Assembly (NCBI GenBank): GCA_963668115.1
Contig: OY764147.1
Coordinates: forward strand, 2,170,001 to 2,234,000
Origin: Plut-88900 sp963668115
GTDB taxonomy: Bacteria; Chloroflexota; Dehalococcoidia; Plut-88900
Direction: 5' to 3'
DNA: 64,000 nucleotides
Position numbers and translations under genes: made by a program. Below the pieces are notes generated by a model. That model saw only the letters and a list, made by a program, of their open reading frames with translations, had not been told where the DNA came from and did not search any database. Of this stretch, positions 16,072 through 25,525 are shown piece by piece. Position 1 is the stretch's first letter, and every line of letters starts with the position of its first letter.

Positions 16072-18555
16072 ATGGCTTCAACGACGCCCCAGTTGAAGAG
16101 GCACGTACAGGACTTCGAGCCGCTCGGGGGTCTGCCGCGCTCGCAGTACGGGCCCAAGGAGGGGTGGCTGACCTTCGTCATCGTGCTGCTCCTCGTGCTT
16201 TCGGTGGTGTGGTCCGTGGAGACGGCCCACTGGGTGACGGGAATGCCTTCCTTCAGCATGACGGCGGTTGTGGCCGTGATTACCGGGATGGTTCTGGCGA
16301 AGGTGAAGAGGCGGGCGATACTGCTGCACGGGATGAGCGCCCTGGTTGCCTACGTGATGCTGGTCTGGCAGAGCCGGTACCTGACCCAGGACGGATGGTT
16401 CATAGCCAAAACTGGTGACATGGTGAACAGGTCTCGGGAGTGGGTGGGCGCGGCGGGGTCGGGGGGGATAAGCGCCGACCCCCTCCCCTTCGTCATCATA
16501 GTCTTCATACTCACCTGGATAGTCACCTACCTCGGTTCCTGGTTCGTGTTCCGGTCCCTAAGGTTCTGGCCCGCGGTGATACCCGCCGGCCTCGCCCTGT
16601 TCCTAAACCTGCTCTACCTGCCCGAGAAGTTCTGGGTCTTCTTCTACCTCTTCATCCTGATGGTCGTTCTGCTTTCCATGAGGATGTACTTCCTGAGAAA
16701 GAGGGCGGCGTGGGACAGGAAGGAGGTGCCCTACGTCAGGGGCATATCGCCGGCCTTCGGGTTTACGACCCTGCTGCTGGCCGGTACCATCCTCGCCACC
16801 GTGGCCCTTGTCCCCCGCACCGACTTCGGGCCCAGCGTCATGCGGCAGGGCTGGATGGTGATGAGCATCCCGTGGAAGGCGATGGAGACGGAGCTAGGCC
16901 GGGTGCTCTCCTTCCTGCCCGCCCAGAAGCCCTACACCATCCACAAGTTCGGAGACGCATTCCCCTTCCGGGGCGCGAGCAACCTGGGCGACCACGTGGT
17001 GATGCAGATTTCGGCTGACCAACCCGCCTACTGGAGGGCCGAGACATTTGAAGTCTACACGCCCAACGGCTGGCTGACCGGGGACAGGACCGACCTGAGC
17101 GAGGCGTTCCTGCCGGGAGAGGACGAGGAGGTGGCCGTCTACGAAGGTACGGAGCTTATAGAGCAGACCGTGGAGATGGGCGTGAGCTCGGACGCGATCT
17201 TCGCGGGGTCGAATCCACTGCACAGCAGCCGGGGTTTCGAAGTGGAGATTTCGCCGCCGATGACTTGGGAGATCGACCTGTCCGTCCCGACCGACTTCGA
17301 AGCCTTCCCGCCCGACCTCCAGGACGTGGCCCGCGCCATAAGGGCCGACGCCGAGACCGGAACGCTGACTTTCACCAACGCCCTGGCAGCGATGCCGGAG
17401 GACACTGTAATACAGGAGATCGAGAGAGAAGGGACACGGGCGAAGAAGGTCGTGCTTTCCCGAAAACCGCCCAACCCGCCCGACATCACCGCCCTCCGGC
17501 CCCACCGGGACCTGAACCCCGAGGACACCTACACGGCTATCTCCTACAGCTCCACCGCGTCCGAGGAGGCCTTGAGGGAGGCCGGTACGGACTACCCGTC
17601 CTGGGTCATCGACAGGTACCTCCAGCTTACCGACGATCTACCGCAGAGGGTGCGGGGTTTGGCGGAGGGGCTGACCGACAACCGGGACAACCCCTACGAC
17701 AAGGCCATAGCCATCAGGGATTGGCTCAGGGAAATCCCCTTCTACACCACGGACATCGAGGCCCCGCCCGAGGAAGCGGACGGCGTGGACTACTTCCTCT
17801 TCGAGACCAAGAGGGGCTACAGCAGCTATTTCTCGTCGTCGATGGTGGTGATGCTGAGGACTATCGGAATTCCGTCCCGGCTGGCCGTCGGGTACACGAC
17901 CGGGGACTGGGACGAGGAGCAGGGCCGCTACGTGGTGGTTAGCGCCCACGCCCATTCCTGGCCCGAGGCCTATTTCCCCCAGTACGGCTGGATAGCCTTC
18001 GAGCCGGTGTCGAACCAGAGCCCGATAGTCAGGGGCGGCTTCATCAAGGGCGATGAAAGCGAGGGAATCGAGGAGGTGGCGAGCCTGATCAGGGGCGGCG
18101 ATCCCCCGGGGTTGGGTCAGGAGGACCCGGGGCCCGTGGGCGCTCTCTCCCTCGGGCCGGTGCCGGGGTGGATCATCGTTGCCGTACTGTCGGCGATTGC
18201 GGGCGTGGGGCTGATAGTGGCGGGTATAATCGCCTGGGTCGGGTTCGGGCTGAGGAAGGTGGGGTACGCGGGCCAGGTCTACGGCAAGATGGCCCGACTG
18301 GCCCGGCTGGCGGGCCACGGGCCCAAGCCCACGGAGACGCCCCGCGAGTTCGCCCTGAACCTCGCTGTGGCCATGGACGCCGTGGAGGGCAACATCGAGA
18401 AGATTGGAGAAGCCTACGGAGCGGGTAGGTACCGCCCCGACGCTTTGTCGGAGACTGACCGGGAGTCCCTGAGCGAGGCGTGGAACGAGCTTCGCAAGCC
18501 GCTGTTCATCTGGTCCATAAAGCAAAGACTGACCGGTTGGAGAAAAAGAGAATGA
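16072..18555 (+). CDS. transglutaminase-like membrane protein (DUF3488-TGase-DUF4129 type), catalytic Cys replaced by Ser
   Basis: An 827-residue protein. Seven or so transmembrane helices fill residues 35-270, an extracytoplasmic segment follows, and a transglutaminase core lies at about 520-650. A last transmembrane helix is near 700-725 and a cytoplasmic DUF4129-like tail ends the protein. In the core the family motif GYCxxFxxxM reads GYSSYFSSSM with Ser584 (AGC, 17821-17823) at the catalytic cysteine position. His628 in HAHSWPEAYF is retained and the third residue is Glu (GWIAFEP). Either a serine-using or an inactive variant. Its stop overlaps the ogt start (ATGA). Confidence 0.85.
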   Translation: MASTTPQLKRHVQDFEPLGGLPRSQYGPKEGWLTFVIVLLLVLSVVWSVETAHWVTGMPSFSMTAVVAVITGMVLAKVKRRAILLHGMSALVAYVMLVWQSRYLTQDGWFIAKTGDMVNRSREWVGAAGSGGISADPLPFVIIVFILTWIVTYLGSWFVFRSLRFWPAVIPAGLALFLNLLYLPEKFWVFFYLFILMVVLLSMRMYFLRKRAAWDRKEVPYVRGISPAFGFTTLLLAGTILATVALVPRTDFGPSVMRQGWMVMSIPWKAMETELGRVLSFLPAQKPYTIHKFGDAFPFRGASNLGDHVVMQISADQPAYWRAETFEVYTPNGWLTGDRTDLSEAFLPGEDEEVAVYEGTELIEQTVEMGVSSDAIFAGSNPLHSSRGFEVEISPPMTWEIDLSVPTDFEAFPPDLQDVARAIRADAETGTLTFTNALAAMPEDTVIQEIEREGTRAKKVVLSRKPPNPPDITALRPHRDLNPEDTYTAISYSSTASEEALREAGTDYPSWVIDRYLQLTDDLPQRVRGLAEGLTDNRDNPYDKAIAIRDWLREIPFYTTDIEAPPEEADGVDYFLFETKRGYSSYFSSSMVVMLRTIGIPSRLAVGYTTGDWDEEQGRYVVVSAHAHSWPEAYFPQYGWIAFEPVSNQSPIVRGGFIKGDESEGIEEVASLIRGGDPPGLGQEDPGPVGALSLGPVPGWIIVAVLSAIAGVGLIVAGIIAWVGFGLRKVGYAGQVYGKMARLARLAGHGPKPTETPREFALNLAVAMDAVEGNIEKIGEAYGAGRYRPDALSETDRESLSEAWNELRKPLFIWSIKQRLTGWRKRE

Positions 18556-19064
18556 AATACGCCGTACTGGAAACGCCTATAGGTTGGATGGGAGTGGTAG
18601 CCTCGGATGAGGGGGTTCGGAGGCTCACCATCCCACTCCCCACGCCCGACGAAGCCATGCAGGGCATCGCCTTTGAAGCAAGCGCCGCCGAACTGGACAA
18701 CGAATACTTTGCGGAGTTCGAGGATAAGCTGCAAAGACTCTTCGACGGATACGAGGTGAAGCTGGAAGACGAAGACCTGGACTTGCCCGACGCCCCGGAG
18801 TTCACGAGGGCGGTATGGCAGGCGACCCGTGAGATACCTCGCGGCGAGACCCGCAGCTACGGAGACCTCGCCGCAGCGGTCGGCAGACCCCGAGGGGCTC
18901 GGGCGGTGGGGCAGGTGATGGCGTCGAACCCCGTGGCGGTGCTTATCCCGTGCCACCGCGTCATAGCCAGCGACAGGGGTCTAGGGGGGTACGGCGGGCA
19001 CATCGAGATGAAGAAGCGCCTGTTGAAGCTGGAAGGGGCTGAGGGCGTGAAGGGAGTCTCCTGA
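18552..19064 (+). CDS. ogt: methylated-DNA-[protein]-cysteine S-methyltransferase
   Basis: A 170-residue suicide repair protein that transfers the O6-alkyl group of guanine to its own cysteine. The active-site motif PCHRVIA (about 137-143) is preceded by the DNA-binding helix-turn-helix GETRSYGDLAAAVGRPRGAR and the Arg finger region; GYGGHIEMKKRLL is the conserved C-terminus. The N-terminal domain is short and degenerate. ATG 18552 shares bases with the TGA of the transglutaminase gene, so it is likely the last gene of the moxR operon. Confidence 0.92.
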   Translation: MKYAVLETPIGWMGVVASDEGVRRLTIPLPTPDEAMQGIAFEASAAELDNEYFAEFEDKLQRLFDGYEVKLEDEDLDLPDAPEFTRAVWQATREIPRGETRSYGDLAAAVGRPRGARAVGQVMASNPVAVLIPCHRVIASDRGLGGYGGHIEMKKRLLKLEGAEGVKGVS

Positions 19065-19092
19065 TCTTCCTTTTCACCTAATAACTTCAAGC

Positions 19093-21078
19093 ATGGCCCC
19101 CGAAGAAGTCCGTCACCCACAATTCCCCCACCTGTTCAGCCCCGTGAAGGTTGGCGGCCTCACCCTCCGCAACCGGATAGTCAACACCGCCCACGGCACG
19201 GGTTTCACGAAGAATCACGTATTCACCGACCAGCACGTCCACTACTACGCGGAACGGGCCCGAGGCGGCGCGGCCATGATCATCACCGAGAGCGCCTCCG
19301 TCCACCCGACCAGCAACATCGGGATGCAGGACACCCTCTGGGGCTACGACCGGGCGATAGTTCCTGCTTACAAGAAGGTAGCTGAAGCAGTCCACGAGCA
19401 TGGGGCTAAGGTCATCGTCCAGCTTAGCCACCAGGGCCGGCAGGGAGGCGCCGTGGAGGGTCTGCCCAGGTGGGCGCCTTCGGGAATAGCGTCCCGGGAG
19501 TCCATCTACGGCAACAACGAGACCCCCCACGAAATGGACGCCGATGAGATGGAGGAGCTGGTGTGGGCCTTCGCCGAGTGCGCCGCCCTGGCGGAAGAAG
19601 GAGGCTTCGATGGCGTGGAGCTTCACGGGGCGCACGGGAACCTTATCCACCAGTTCCTTTCACCCCTCACCAACCAACGGACGGACGAATACGGCGGCGG
19701 GCTGGAGAACCGGCTCAGGTTCGCAATGGAGGTGACGAGGGCGGTACGCGCTCGGGTGGGGCAAGATTTCGTGGTCGGGATGAGGATAAGCGGCGACGAG
19801 TTCGTCCCCGGCGGTCTGGACCTAGAGCAGATGAAGGAGATAGCGAGGCGGCTGTCCAGGGAGGGGCCTCTGCACTACCTGAACGTGAGCAACAGCACCT
19901 ACTCCGACCTCGGAAGCATGGCGAACCACATGCCGTCCATGTACTACCGGCCGGCACCCTTCGCCCACGTCTGGAAAGGCATAAAGAGCGCAGTCAACGT
20001 GCCGGTGCTCGGCATGGGTCGCGTCACCACCCCCGACCTCGCCGAACAGCTTCTCGCCGATGACAAAACCGACCTCATCGGCATGGTCAGAGAGCTAATC
20101 GCCGACCCCCGACTCCCTGAAAAGGCATTGTCCGGGGCCGTCGACGAGATCAGGCCGTGCATCGGGTGTATGCAGAGCTGCATAGGGCGTCGTATGAAGG
20201 GCCAGCACATCACCTGCATCCACAACCCCATTACTGGTCGGGAGGAACGATGGGGTCAAGTTACGCCCGCAGCAAAGGCCAAGTCGGTGCTAGTGGTTGG
20301 CGGCGGGCCGGGAGGCCTGGAGGCGGCCAAAGTCGCCGCGCAGAGAGGTCACCGGGTAACGCTGGTGGAGAGGTGCTCGCGGCTCGGGGGACAGGCGTTG
20401 ACCGCCTCCCGAGGCCCGATGCGAGACCAGTTCGCCGACATAGCCTCCTTCGCAGAGGCCGAGGCCCGCAGGACAGGCGTAGAAATCCGGCTGAACACGG
20501 AGGCGACCGTGGAATCTGTGCTGGCCTCCGGGGCGGATGCAGTGGTCCTGGCGACCGGCGCAGAATCATACGTGAGTATGGAGGACTCGGCCTCCGCACC
20601 GAGGTTGATGACTGCCAAAGAGGTGCTCGACGGAGACGTGCCCGCCAATTGCAGCGTCGTCGTGGTAGACACCCGTGGACTCCACCCCGGCAGCGACGTA
20701 TCTGAAATCCTGCTGGACCACGGCAACCGCGTCGAGATGGCGACGACCGCCCCCTACGCCGGTTCCAACCTCCAACCGCTCGTATGGCGGATGCTCTACG
20801 AACGGCTGCTAAACAAGGGTCTGATCGTATCGGCCTTCACCGAGTTGGTGGGGCTGGGGGAGGGGTCGGTGACACTCAGGAGCACGGTGACGGGCCGGGA
20901 GGAGTCCCGGGAAGGCGTAGACCTAGTCGTCTTCGCCGACACCCGTCGGGCAGAGGACGGACTGTACCGTGGGCTGAAGGGTCGGGTGAGCGAATTGTAC
21001 GCAGTCGGGGACTGCCTAGCCCCCCGCACGGTAGAGCAGGCCATGTACGAGGGGCATAAGGTCGGTCGCGGGATTTAA
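19093..21078 (+). CDS. NADH:flavin oxidoreductase, old yellow enzyme / 2,4-dienoyl-CoA reductase type
   Basis: A 661-residue iron-sulfur flavoprotein. An FMN TIM barrel (1-350) contains HQGRQGG, the active-site region GVELHGAHGNLIHQFLSP, and NVPVLGMGRV. A 4Fe-4S cluster binding region CIGCMQSC followed by TCIHNP (about 356-375) comes next. The C-terminal FAD/NAD(P) domain has VVGGGPGGLEAAKVAA (about 398-413). The architecture matches 2,4-dienoyl-CoA reductase and trimethylamine dehydrogenase. SAR202-type genomes carry many such paralogues; the substrate is not visible. A short TAATAA box 8 nt before ATG is a possible leaderless -10. Confidence 0.9.
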   Translation: MAPEEVRHPQFPHLFSPVKVGGLTLRNRIVNTAHGTGFTKNHVFTDQHVHYYAERARGGAAMIITESASVHPTSNIGMQDTLWGYDRAIVPAYKKVAEAVHEHGAKVIVQLSHQGRQGGAVEGLPRWAPSGIASRESIYGNNETPHEMDADEMEELVWAFAECAALAEEGGFDGVELHGAHGNLIHQFLSPLTNQRTDEYGGGLENRLRFAMEVTRAVRARVGQDFVVGMRISGDEFVPGGLDLEQMKEIARRLSREGPLHYLNVSNSTYSDLGSMANHMPSMYYRPAPFAHVWKGIKSAVNVPVLGMGRVTTPDLAEQLLADDKTDLIGMVRELIADPRLPEKALSGAVDEIRPCIGCMQSCIGRRMKGQHITCIHNPITGREERWGQVTPAAKAKSVLVVGGGPGGLEAAKVAAQRGHRVTLVERCSRLGGQALTASRGPMRDQFADIASFAEAEARRTGVEIRLNTEATVESVLASGADAVVLATGAESYVSMEDSASAPRLMTAKEVLDGDVPANCSVVVVDTRGLHPGSDVSEILLDHGNRVEMATTAPYAGSNLQPLVWRMLYERLLNKGLIVSAFTELVGLGEGSVTLRSTVTGREESREGVDLVVFADTRRAEDGLYRGLKGRVSELYAVGDCLAPRTVEQAMYEGHKVGRGI

Positions 21079-21190
21079 TCCCCGCCCTCTCATAGAAGAT
21101 CCATCCCCCCACCCAGGGAACTCTCACCACCTTGGGCCACCGCGACCATCACCATCGCATTGATGACGGTCAGTCGGATAGACTTCGGGC

Positions 21191-22066
21191 ATGACCTGGC
21201 TGGCTTTTGGACTGATCCTTCTGTCCGCCTTTCTTCACGTTACGTGGAACTTTCTGCTGAAGCGCGGTGGTAACCAAGAAGCATTTGCGTGGGGGATAGT
21301 GGTCAGCGGCAGCGTGATGTTCGTCCCACTGGCCGTAGTCCTGTTCTGGCTGTACCCGATAGAGCCCCCGGGATACCTGTTCGTCCTGGCCTCCACGGTA
21401 TTCCAGAGCTTCTATTTCGTAATGCTGGGTCGGGCGTATTCTCGAGGTGACCTGTCCTTGGTCTATCCCGTGGCCCGTGGCATCGCACCGGTGCTCATAC
21501 CCGTCCTTGCGGTGCCATTGCTGGGAGAAACCATAGCTCTGCTGGCCGTGCCGGGCTTCGTGCTCATAGTGGCAGGACTCTACGTGGTGTCCTGGTGGGG
21601 CCGATTCCGGCGAATCCTCGCCGAGCCATCGACGCTCTTGCTTGACGGAGGAGTTGGCTACGCGGTGCTCGCCGGCCTGGCGATTGTAGGGTATTCGCTG
21701 GTGGACAAACAAGGTGTGGAGTATGCCCAGCCGTTCCTTTACATGTACCTGCAGACCATTGGAGGAGCTCTTTTCCTGGCGCCCTACATAATCCGCAGGC
21801 ACGGAATTGCCGCCGTGAGGCAGGAGTGGAAAAGCAACACCTGGCCCATACTGGCGGCGGGAGCGCTGGTTTTCGTCGCTTACGGGCTGGCGTTGACGGC
21901 ATTCTCGCTCGCGCAGGTCAGCTACATGGCGCCCGCGAGGGAGTCGGGGGTGGTGATGGGGGTGTTGTTGGGTGTGTTAGTGTTGAAGGAACGGTTTGGC
22001 CGGGGGCGATTGCTGGGGTCCGGCTTTATCGTTGCCGGACTGGTGTTCCTTGCGTTGGCACAGTAG
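21191..22066 (+). CDS. EamA/DMT-superfamily transporter
   Basis: 291 residues with about ten hydrophobic segments arranged as two EamA repeats (1-140 and 150-291). FLHVTWNFLLKRGG near the N-terminus and SYMAPARESGVVMGVLLG near the C-terminus are family-like. It is a probable small-metabolite exporter or permease in the inner membrane with unknown substrate. No Shine-Dalgarno sequence is seen; TAGACT lies 6 nt upstream of ATG. It stands alone between the oxidoreductase and the convergent phosphotransferase gene. Confidence 0.85.
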   Translation: MTWLAFGLILLSAFLHVTWNFLLKRGGNQEAFAWGIVVSGSVMFVPLAVVLFWLYPIEPPGYLFVLASTVFQSFYFVMLGRAYSRGDLSLVYPVARGIAPVLIPVLAVPLLGETIALLAVPGFVLIVAGLYVVSWWGRFRRILAEPSTLLLDGGVGYAVLAGLAIVGYSLVDKQGVEYAQPFLYMYLQTIGGALFLAPYIIRRHGIAAVRQEWKSNTWPILAAGALVFVAYGLALTAFSLAQVSYMAPARESGVVMGVLLGVLVLKERFGRGRLLGSGFIVAGLVFLALAQ

Positions 22067-22144
22067 CGAAGCCTTCGCGGAACCCTCCTCCCGACCAAAA
22101 CGTACCCTCAACATGATGAGCCGAGGGTAGAGATAGTCTGGCAC

Positions 22145-23365
22145 TCACCCCAGCGTCTCATTCGCCAGCCTCAGCCCCGACTCCAGCCTCTCCAGCCAGT
22201 CCGGCTGTGGGTGTCGGATGGTGTTGGTGCATATCCTGAACAGGCACACCGACTCCCGAAAAGCCAGGTCTCTCTCCCTCCACGCGAACCTGTCCAGCGC
22301 TGCGCCCCGAAATTCCCGGTAGTACGCGTCGCTGGCATCCTCTTTCCTCTCTCGCCCCAAGCGGGCCCGCCAGCGGAGATGCCCCAGGAAGTTCCCCACG
22401 TCCAGCATAGGGTCCCCGGGCCCCGACTCCTCGAAGTCCACCAGTGCTATCCTGCCGTCGGGCAGCACCAGCATCTGGTCGTCGTAGAAGTCGTTGTGAG
22501 CTATGCTCGTCGTTCTCCATGATTCTATGAAGGGGTCGAGAGACCTGCAGGCCTCTTCGAGCAACACCCGTGCCGGACAGCCTTCCGGTATGTTGTGCCT
22601 GAAGATGCGTCGCGCCCTCTGGTATGTGCCTCGCAGGTTGAATGGCCGCCCGACGCTCCCCTCCATCGGCGTCCTCCACAGCGATTCCAGCCCCTTCAAC
22701 AGCCGTTCCGTCTCGGGAATCTTTCCCCGGCGCATGTTCCTGCGCAGGTTCTTGCCGGGTATCTCCGACAGCCAGACGACTCCCCCCTCGTCCCAGCGCC
22801 CGGCCAGCCGCGGCACTACGAAACCCGACCGGCTTATGAGTTCGTGGGCTTCGAGAAGCGGCGCAAGGGCGTCGGGCCTAACGACCCGCGCGTAGAACCG
22901 CACTTTCCCGGCGCTGTGACGCAACACCGCCCTCGCAGTGGGACGATATCGCACCAGTTCGACACCCGTGCGCCGGACCCGCATCGATAGCAGACGCTTG
23001 TTCACCAGTTCCAGGGCGCTTTCGGGATACGCGGCCTTCCTCAGCCCCGGAAGGTAGGGGTCATCCGTATAGTGGAATACCTCCGCCGGCCTGCCCTTCT
23101 CGATCCTCGCCGCTATCAGCTCGGAGGGGATGTACTCCTCCGGGTCCCACTCCACCTCGTAGCTGATGATGGCCATCCCGCCAGGCCTGTGGGCGAACTG
23201 GCGGATGCGGAACCGGCTCGGCTTGACTTCCCCCTGGCGTGGCAAACCCCTGTAGGCTTTCCGCACCCACCCCTCGTCAAAGAGCTTGGGCAGATCAGGT
23301 AGGCCCGCATCCTCTGGAAACGCGACCTTTGGGTATAGCGACGCCTCGGTCGGGGAAAGGGTCAT
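22145..23365 (-). CDS. aminoglycoside phosphotransferase (APH)-fold protein
   Basis: A 406-residue kinase-like protein. The catalytic loop is SIAHNDFYDDQML (about 285-297) and the metal site is ALVDFEESGPGDPMLD (about 304-319). VRFYARVVRP holds the candidate ATP-binding Lys/Arg strand. The fold covers antibiotic, choline, homoserine and sugar kinases; nothing here points to a particular substrate. Five bases separate it from the Asp-rich lipoprotein gene upstream on the same strand, so the two are probably co-transcribed. Confidence 0.78.
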   Translation of the reverse strand: MTLSPTEASLYPKVAFPEDAGLPDLPKLFDEGWVRKAYRGLPRQGEVKPSRFRIRQFAHRPGGMAIISYEVEWDPEEYIPSELIAARIEKGRPAEVFHYTDDPYLPGLRKAAYPESALELVNKRLLSMRVRRTGVELVRYRPTARAVLRHSAGKVRFYARVVRPDALAPLLEAHELISRSGFVVPRLAGRWDEGGVVWLSEIPGKNLRRNMRRGKIPETERLLKGLESLWRTPMEGSVGRPFNLRGTYQRARRIFRHNIPEGCPARVLLEEACRSLDPFIESWRTTSIAHNDFYDDQMLVLPDGRIALVDFEESGPGDPMLDVGNFLGHLRWRARLGRERKEDASDAYYREFRGAALDRFAWRERDLAFRESVCLFRICTNTIRHPQPDWLERLESGLRLANETLG

Positions 23366-23370
23366 TGGCC

Positions 23371-24210
23371 TCAGCTGCTGGCATTATCGCCATCGCTGGC
23401 AGTAGGCGTGGGGGTGTCTACGCCGTCGGAGTCAGTCCCATCGTTGTCGATGAGCAGGCCCGTCGTGTCGATACCGTCGGAGTCAGTGCCGTCGTTGTCC
23501 GTAGGCGTGGGAGTGTCTACACCATCCGAGTCCGTCCCATCGTTGTCCGTGAGAAGACCCGTAGTGTCTACGCCGTCCGAGTCCGTCCCATCGTTATCCG
23601 TGGCAGTCGGGGTATCTATCCCGTCCGAGTCCGTCCCATCATTGTCTGTGGGCGTGGGGGTGTCTATCCCGTCGGAATCCGTACCATCGTTGTCAGTGAG
23701 CAGGCCCGTCGTGTCTATCCCGTCGGAGTCCGTACCATCGTTGTCAGTGAGCAGGCCCGTCGTATCAATGCCGTCCGAGTCCGTCCCATCATTGTCTGTA
23801 GGCGTGGGGGTGTCTACACCGTCGGAATCCGTCCCGTCGTTGTCCGTCAGCAGGCCCGTGGTGTCGATCCCGTCGGAGTCCGTCCCGTCGTTGTCGGTGA
23901 GCAGACCCGTGGTGTCGATCCCGTCGGAGTCCGTCCCGTCGTTGTCGGTGAGCAGGCCCGTCGTATCTATCCCGTCCGAGTCCGTCCCATCGTTGTCCGT
24001 GAGCGGGTCCCCATTGCCGTCAAGTGAATCGTCGTTGTCGGCCTCTTCCTCGCCCTCCCCCGAGGCAACCGTGCGCCCCACAAGGGTGGCCCTCTCCGGC
24101 GTCTGCGCGGCGTCCTCATCTACCGCCTCCACTACTCCGCACGACAAAAGTGTCAGGGCCAGCATCACCGAAAGTGTCGTCCAGCCCACTTTGCCAAGCG
24201 CTTTCAGCAT
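23371..24210 (-). CDS. Asp-rich repeat lipoprotein (12 x DNDGTDSDG)
   Basis: 279 residues. A lipoprotein signal peptide (MLKALGKVGWTTLSVMLAL) ends in the lipobox LLSC (Cys about 24). After an acidic spacer come twelve 16-17-residue repeats with core DNDGTDSDG(I/V)DT, alternating between TTGLLT and TPTPT linkers. The DxDG/DSDG pattern resembles calcium-binding thrombospondin-3-like repeats, so a calcium-dependent, surface-exposed, rod-like protein is inferred. The array gives an equally long open frame on the other strand, but the lipobox and spacing support this one. It precedes the kinase-like gene by 5 bp. Confidence 0.8.
   Translation of the reverse strand: MLKALGKVGWTTLSVMLALTLLSCGVVEAVDEDAAQTPERATLVGRTVASGEGEEEADNDDSLDGNGDPLTDNDGTDSDGIDTTGLLTDNDGTDSDGIDTTGLLTDNDGTDSDGIDTTGLLTDNDGTDSDGVDTPTPTDNDGTDSDGIDTTGLLTDNDGTDSDGIDTTGLLTDNDGTDSDGIDTPTPTDNDGTDSDGIDTPTATDNDGTDSDGVDTTGLLTDNDGTDSDGVDTPTPTDNDGTDSDGIDTTGLLIDNDGTDSDGVDTPTPTASDGDNASS
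23395..24003 (-). repeat. tandem 48-51 bp coding repeats
   Basis: Twelve direct repeats of 48 or 51 bp encode the DNDGTDSDG units. Two linker types (TTGLLT, 51 bp; TPTPT, 48 bp) are interleaved, and neighbouring units are nearly identical, implying recent expansion by slippage or unequal recombination. Copy number is likely variable between strains. Confidence 0.85.
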
Positions 24211-24304
24211 CTATATCCCCCGTCTGTCTTACCGAAGCACTCTTGAAAAACAACTATAACACGAGCGGCTATCGTCTATAATGGCAGACCCCTCCCTACG
24301 ACCC

Positions 24305-25474
24305 ATGCACTTCACCTTCACACCCGACGAATCCGCCTTCCAAAAAGACCTCCGCGCCTTCCTCAAATCAGAACTCCCCCCCGACTGGAAGGGCGCCGAC
24401 GAGGACGGTCGCACCGACGACGTCGAGCTTGAACGTCATATCCGCCAGGGTCTCATCGACCGGAACTGGCTCACAATGGCCTGGCCCCGGGAGTACGGCG
24501 GTCAGGACGCCTCCAACGTGAAGTCGGCGATTTTTGCCGAGGAGATGACCTACCACGAGGCCCCCGGCAAGGACAACTGGGGCATCGGAATGCTCGCCCC
24601 CGCCATCATGCAGCACGGCACGCCTGAGCAGAAGCGCAAGTATCTGCCTCCCATCGCCAACGGCGAGGTCACCTGGTGCCAGGGGTTCAGCGAGCCCGAG
24701 TCGGGCTCCGACCTCGCCTCCCTCCGGACCCGGGCCGTCAAGGACGGCGACGACTACCTCATCACCGGCCAAAAGATCTGGTCCAGCGAGGCCCACCGCT
24801 CCGACTGGATGTTCCTCCTCGCCCGCACCGACCCCGACGCCCCCAAACACCGCGGCATCACCTTCTTCCTCATCGACCTCAAGACCCCGGGCATCACCAT
24901 CCGCCCCATAATCAACATGGTCGGCGACCACCACTTCAACGAGGAGTATTTCGACAACGTCCGGGTACCGAGCGAGAACATCATCGGGGAGGTGAACAGG
25001 GGCTGGTACGTGGCCATGACCACCCTCAACTTCGAACGGGACGGCACCATGTATACCGCCAAGGCCCGAAAGCCCCTGGATTTGCTAATCGACCTTATCA
25101 GAAGCGATGGCCGTGATAAGGCTCTCTCGCCAAACCTGCGCCACCGCCTCGCCGACCGGGTGTTGGAGACCGAGGTCAGCCGCCTCCTCGCCTACCGCAT
25201 CGCCTGGATGGCAGACCACGGCCTCGAGCCCCAGCAGGAAGCCTCCATATCCAAGCTCTTCAGCACCGAGCTGCTGCTGAGGGTCGCCAACACCGGCATG
25301 CAGGCCCTCGGCCTCATGGGCCAGCTAACCGAAGACTCCAAATGGGCGCCCCTCCGAGGCAGGTTCCGCCGCCTCTACCTCTGGAGCCTCAGCGAGACCA
25401 TAGGCGGCGGCACATCCGAAGTCCAACGTAACATAATCGCCACCCGCGGCCTCGCCCTCCCGAGGGGTACTTAA
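24305..25474 (+). CDS. acyl-CoA dehydrogenase
   Basis: A 389-residue FAD-dependent acyl-CoA dehydrogenase from ATG 24305 (MHFTFTPDESAFQKDLR). It shows the N-terminal helical domain, the FAD-contacting GFSEPESGSDLASLRT and GQKIWSSEAHRSDWM strands, and the C-terminal helical domain ending TIGGGTSEVQRNIIATRGL. The catalytic Glu is not confidently placed. An in-frame ATG at 24281 exists but overlaps a TATAAT box (24277-24282), and the paralogue at 27922 aligns with the later start. It is the first of a run of three paralogues interrupted by an island and an acyl-CoA dehydrogenase relic. Confidence 0.9.
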   Translation: MHFTFTPDESAFQKDLRAFLKSELPPDWKGADEDGRTDDVELERHIRQGLIDRNWLTMAWPREYGGQDASNVKSAIFAEEMTYHEAPGKDNWGIGMLAPAIMQHGTPEQKRKYLPPIANGEVTWCQGFSEPESGSDLASLRTRAVKDGDDYLITGQKIWSSEAHRSDWMFLLARTDPDAPKHRGITFFLIDLKTPGITIRPIINMVGDHHFNEEYFDNVRVPSENIIGEVNRGWYVAMTTLNFERDGTMYTAKARKPLDLLIDLIRSDGRDKALSPNLRHRLADRVLETEVSRLLAYRIAWMADHGLEPQQEASISKLFSTELLLRVANTGMQALGLMGQLTEDSKWAPLRGRFRRLYLWSLSETIGGGTSEVQRNIIATRGLALPRGT

Positions 25475-25525
25475 TCCGTTCTCTGGGCTCGGATAGCGAG
25501 GGGTCACTGCGATCTCGTGAAAAAC

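Noticed and set aside
23395..24003. Array that at first looks like a CRISPR or satellite
   Set aside because: The 48-51 bp units have no unique spacers and keep one reading frame with a lipobox upstream; they are coding repeats.
23408..24259. Long open frame on the + strand through the same repeats (SESVPSLSV units)
   Set aside because: It is an antisense shadow produced by the repeat's base composition; it has no signal peptide, no start signal and a Ser/Val low-complexity translation.
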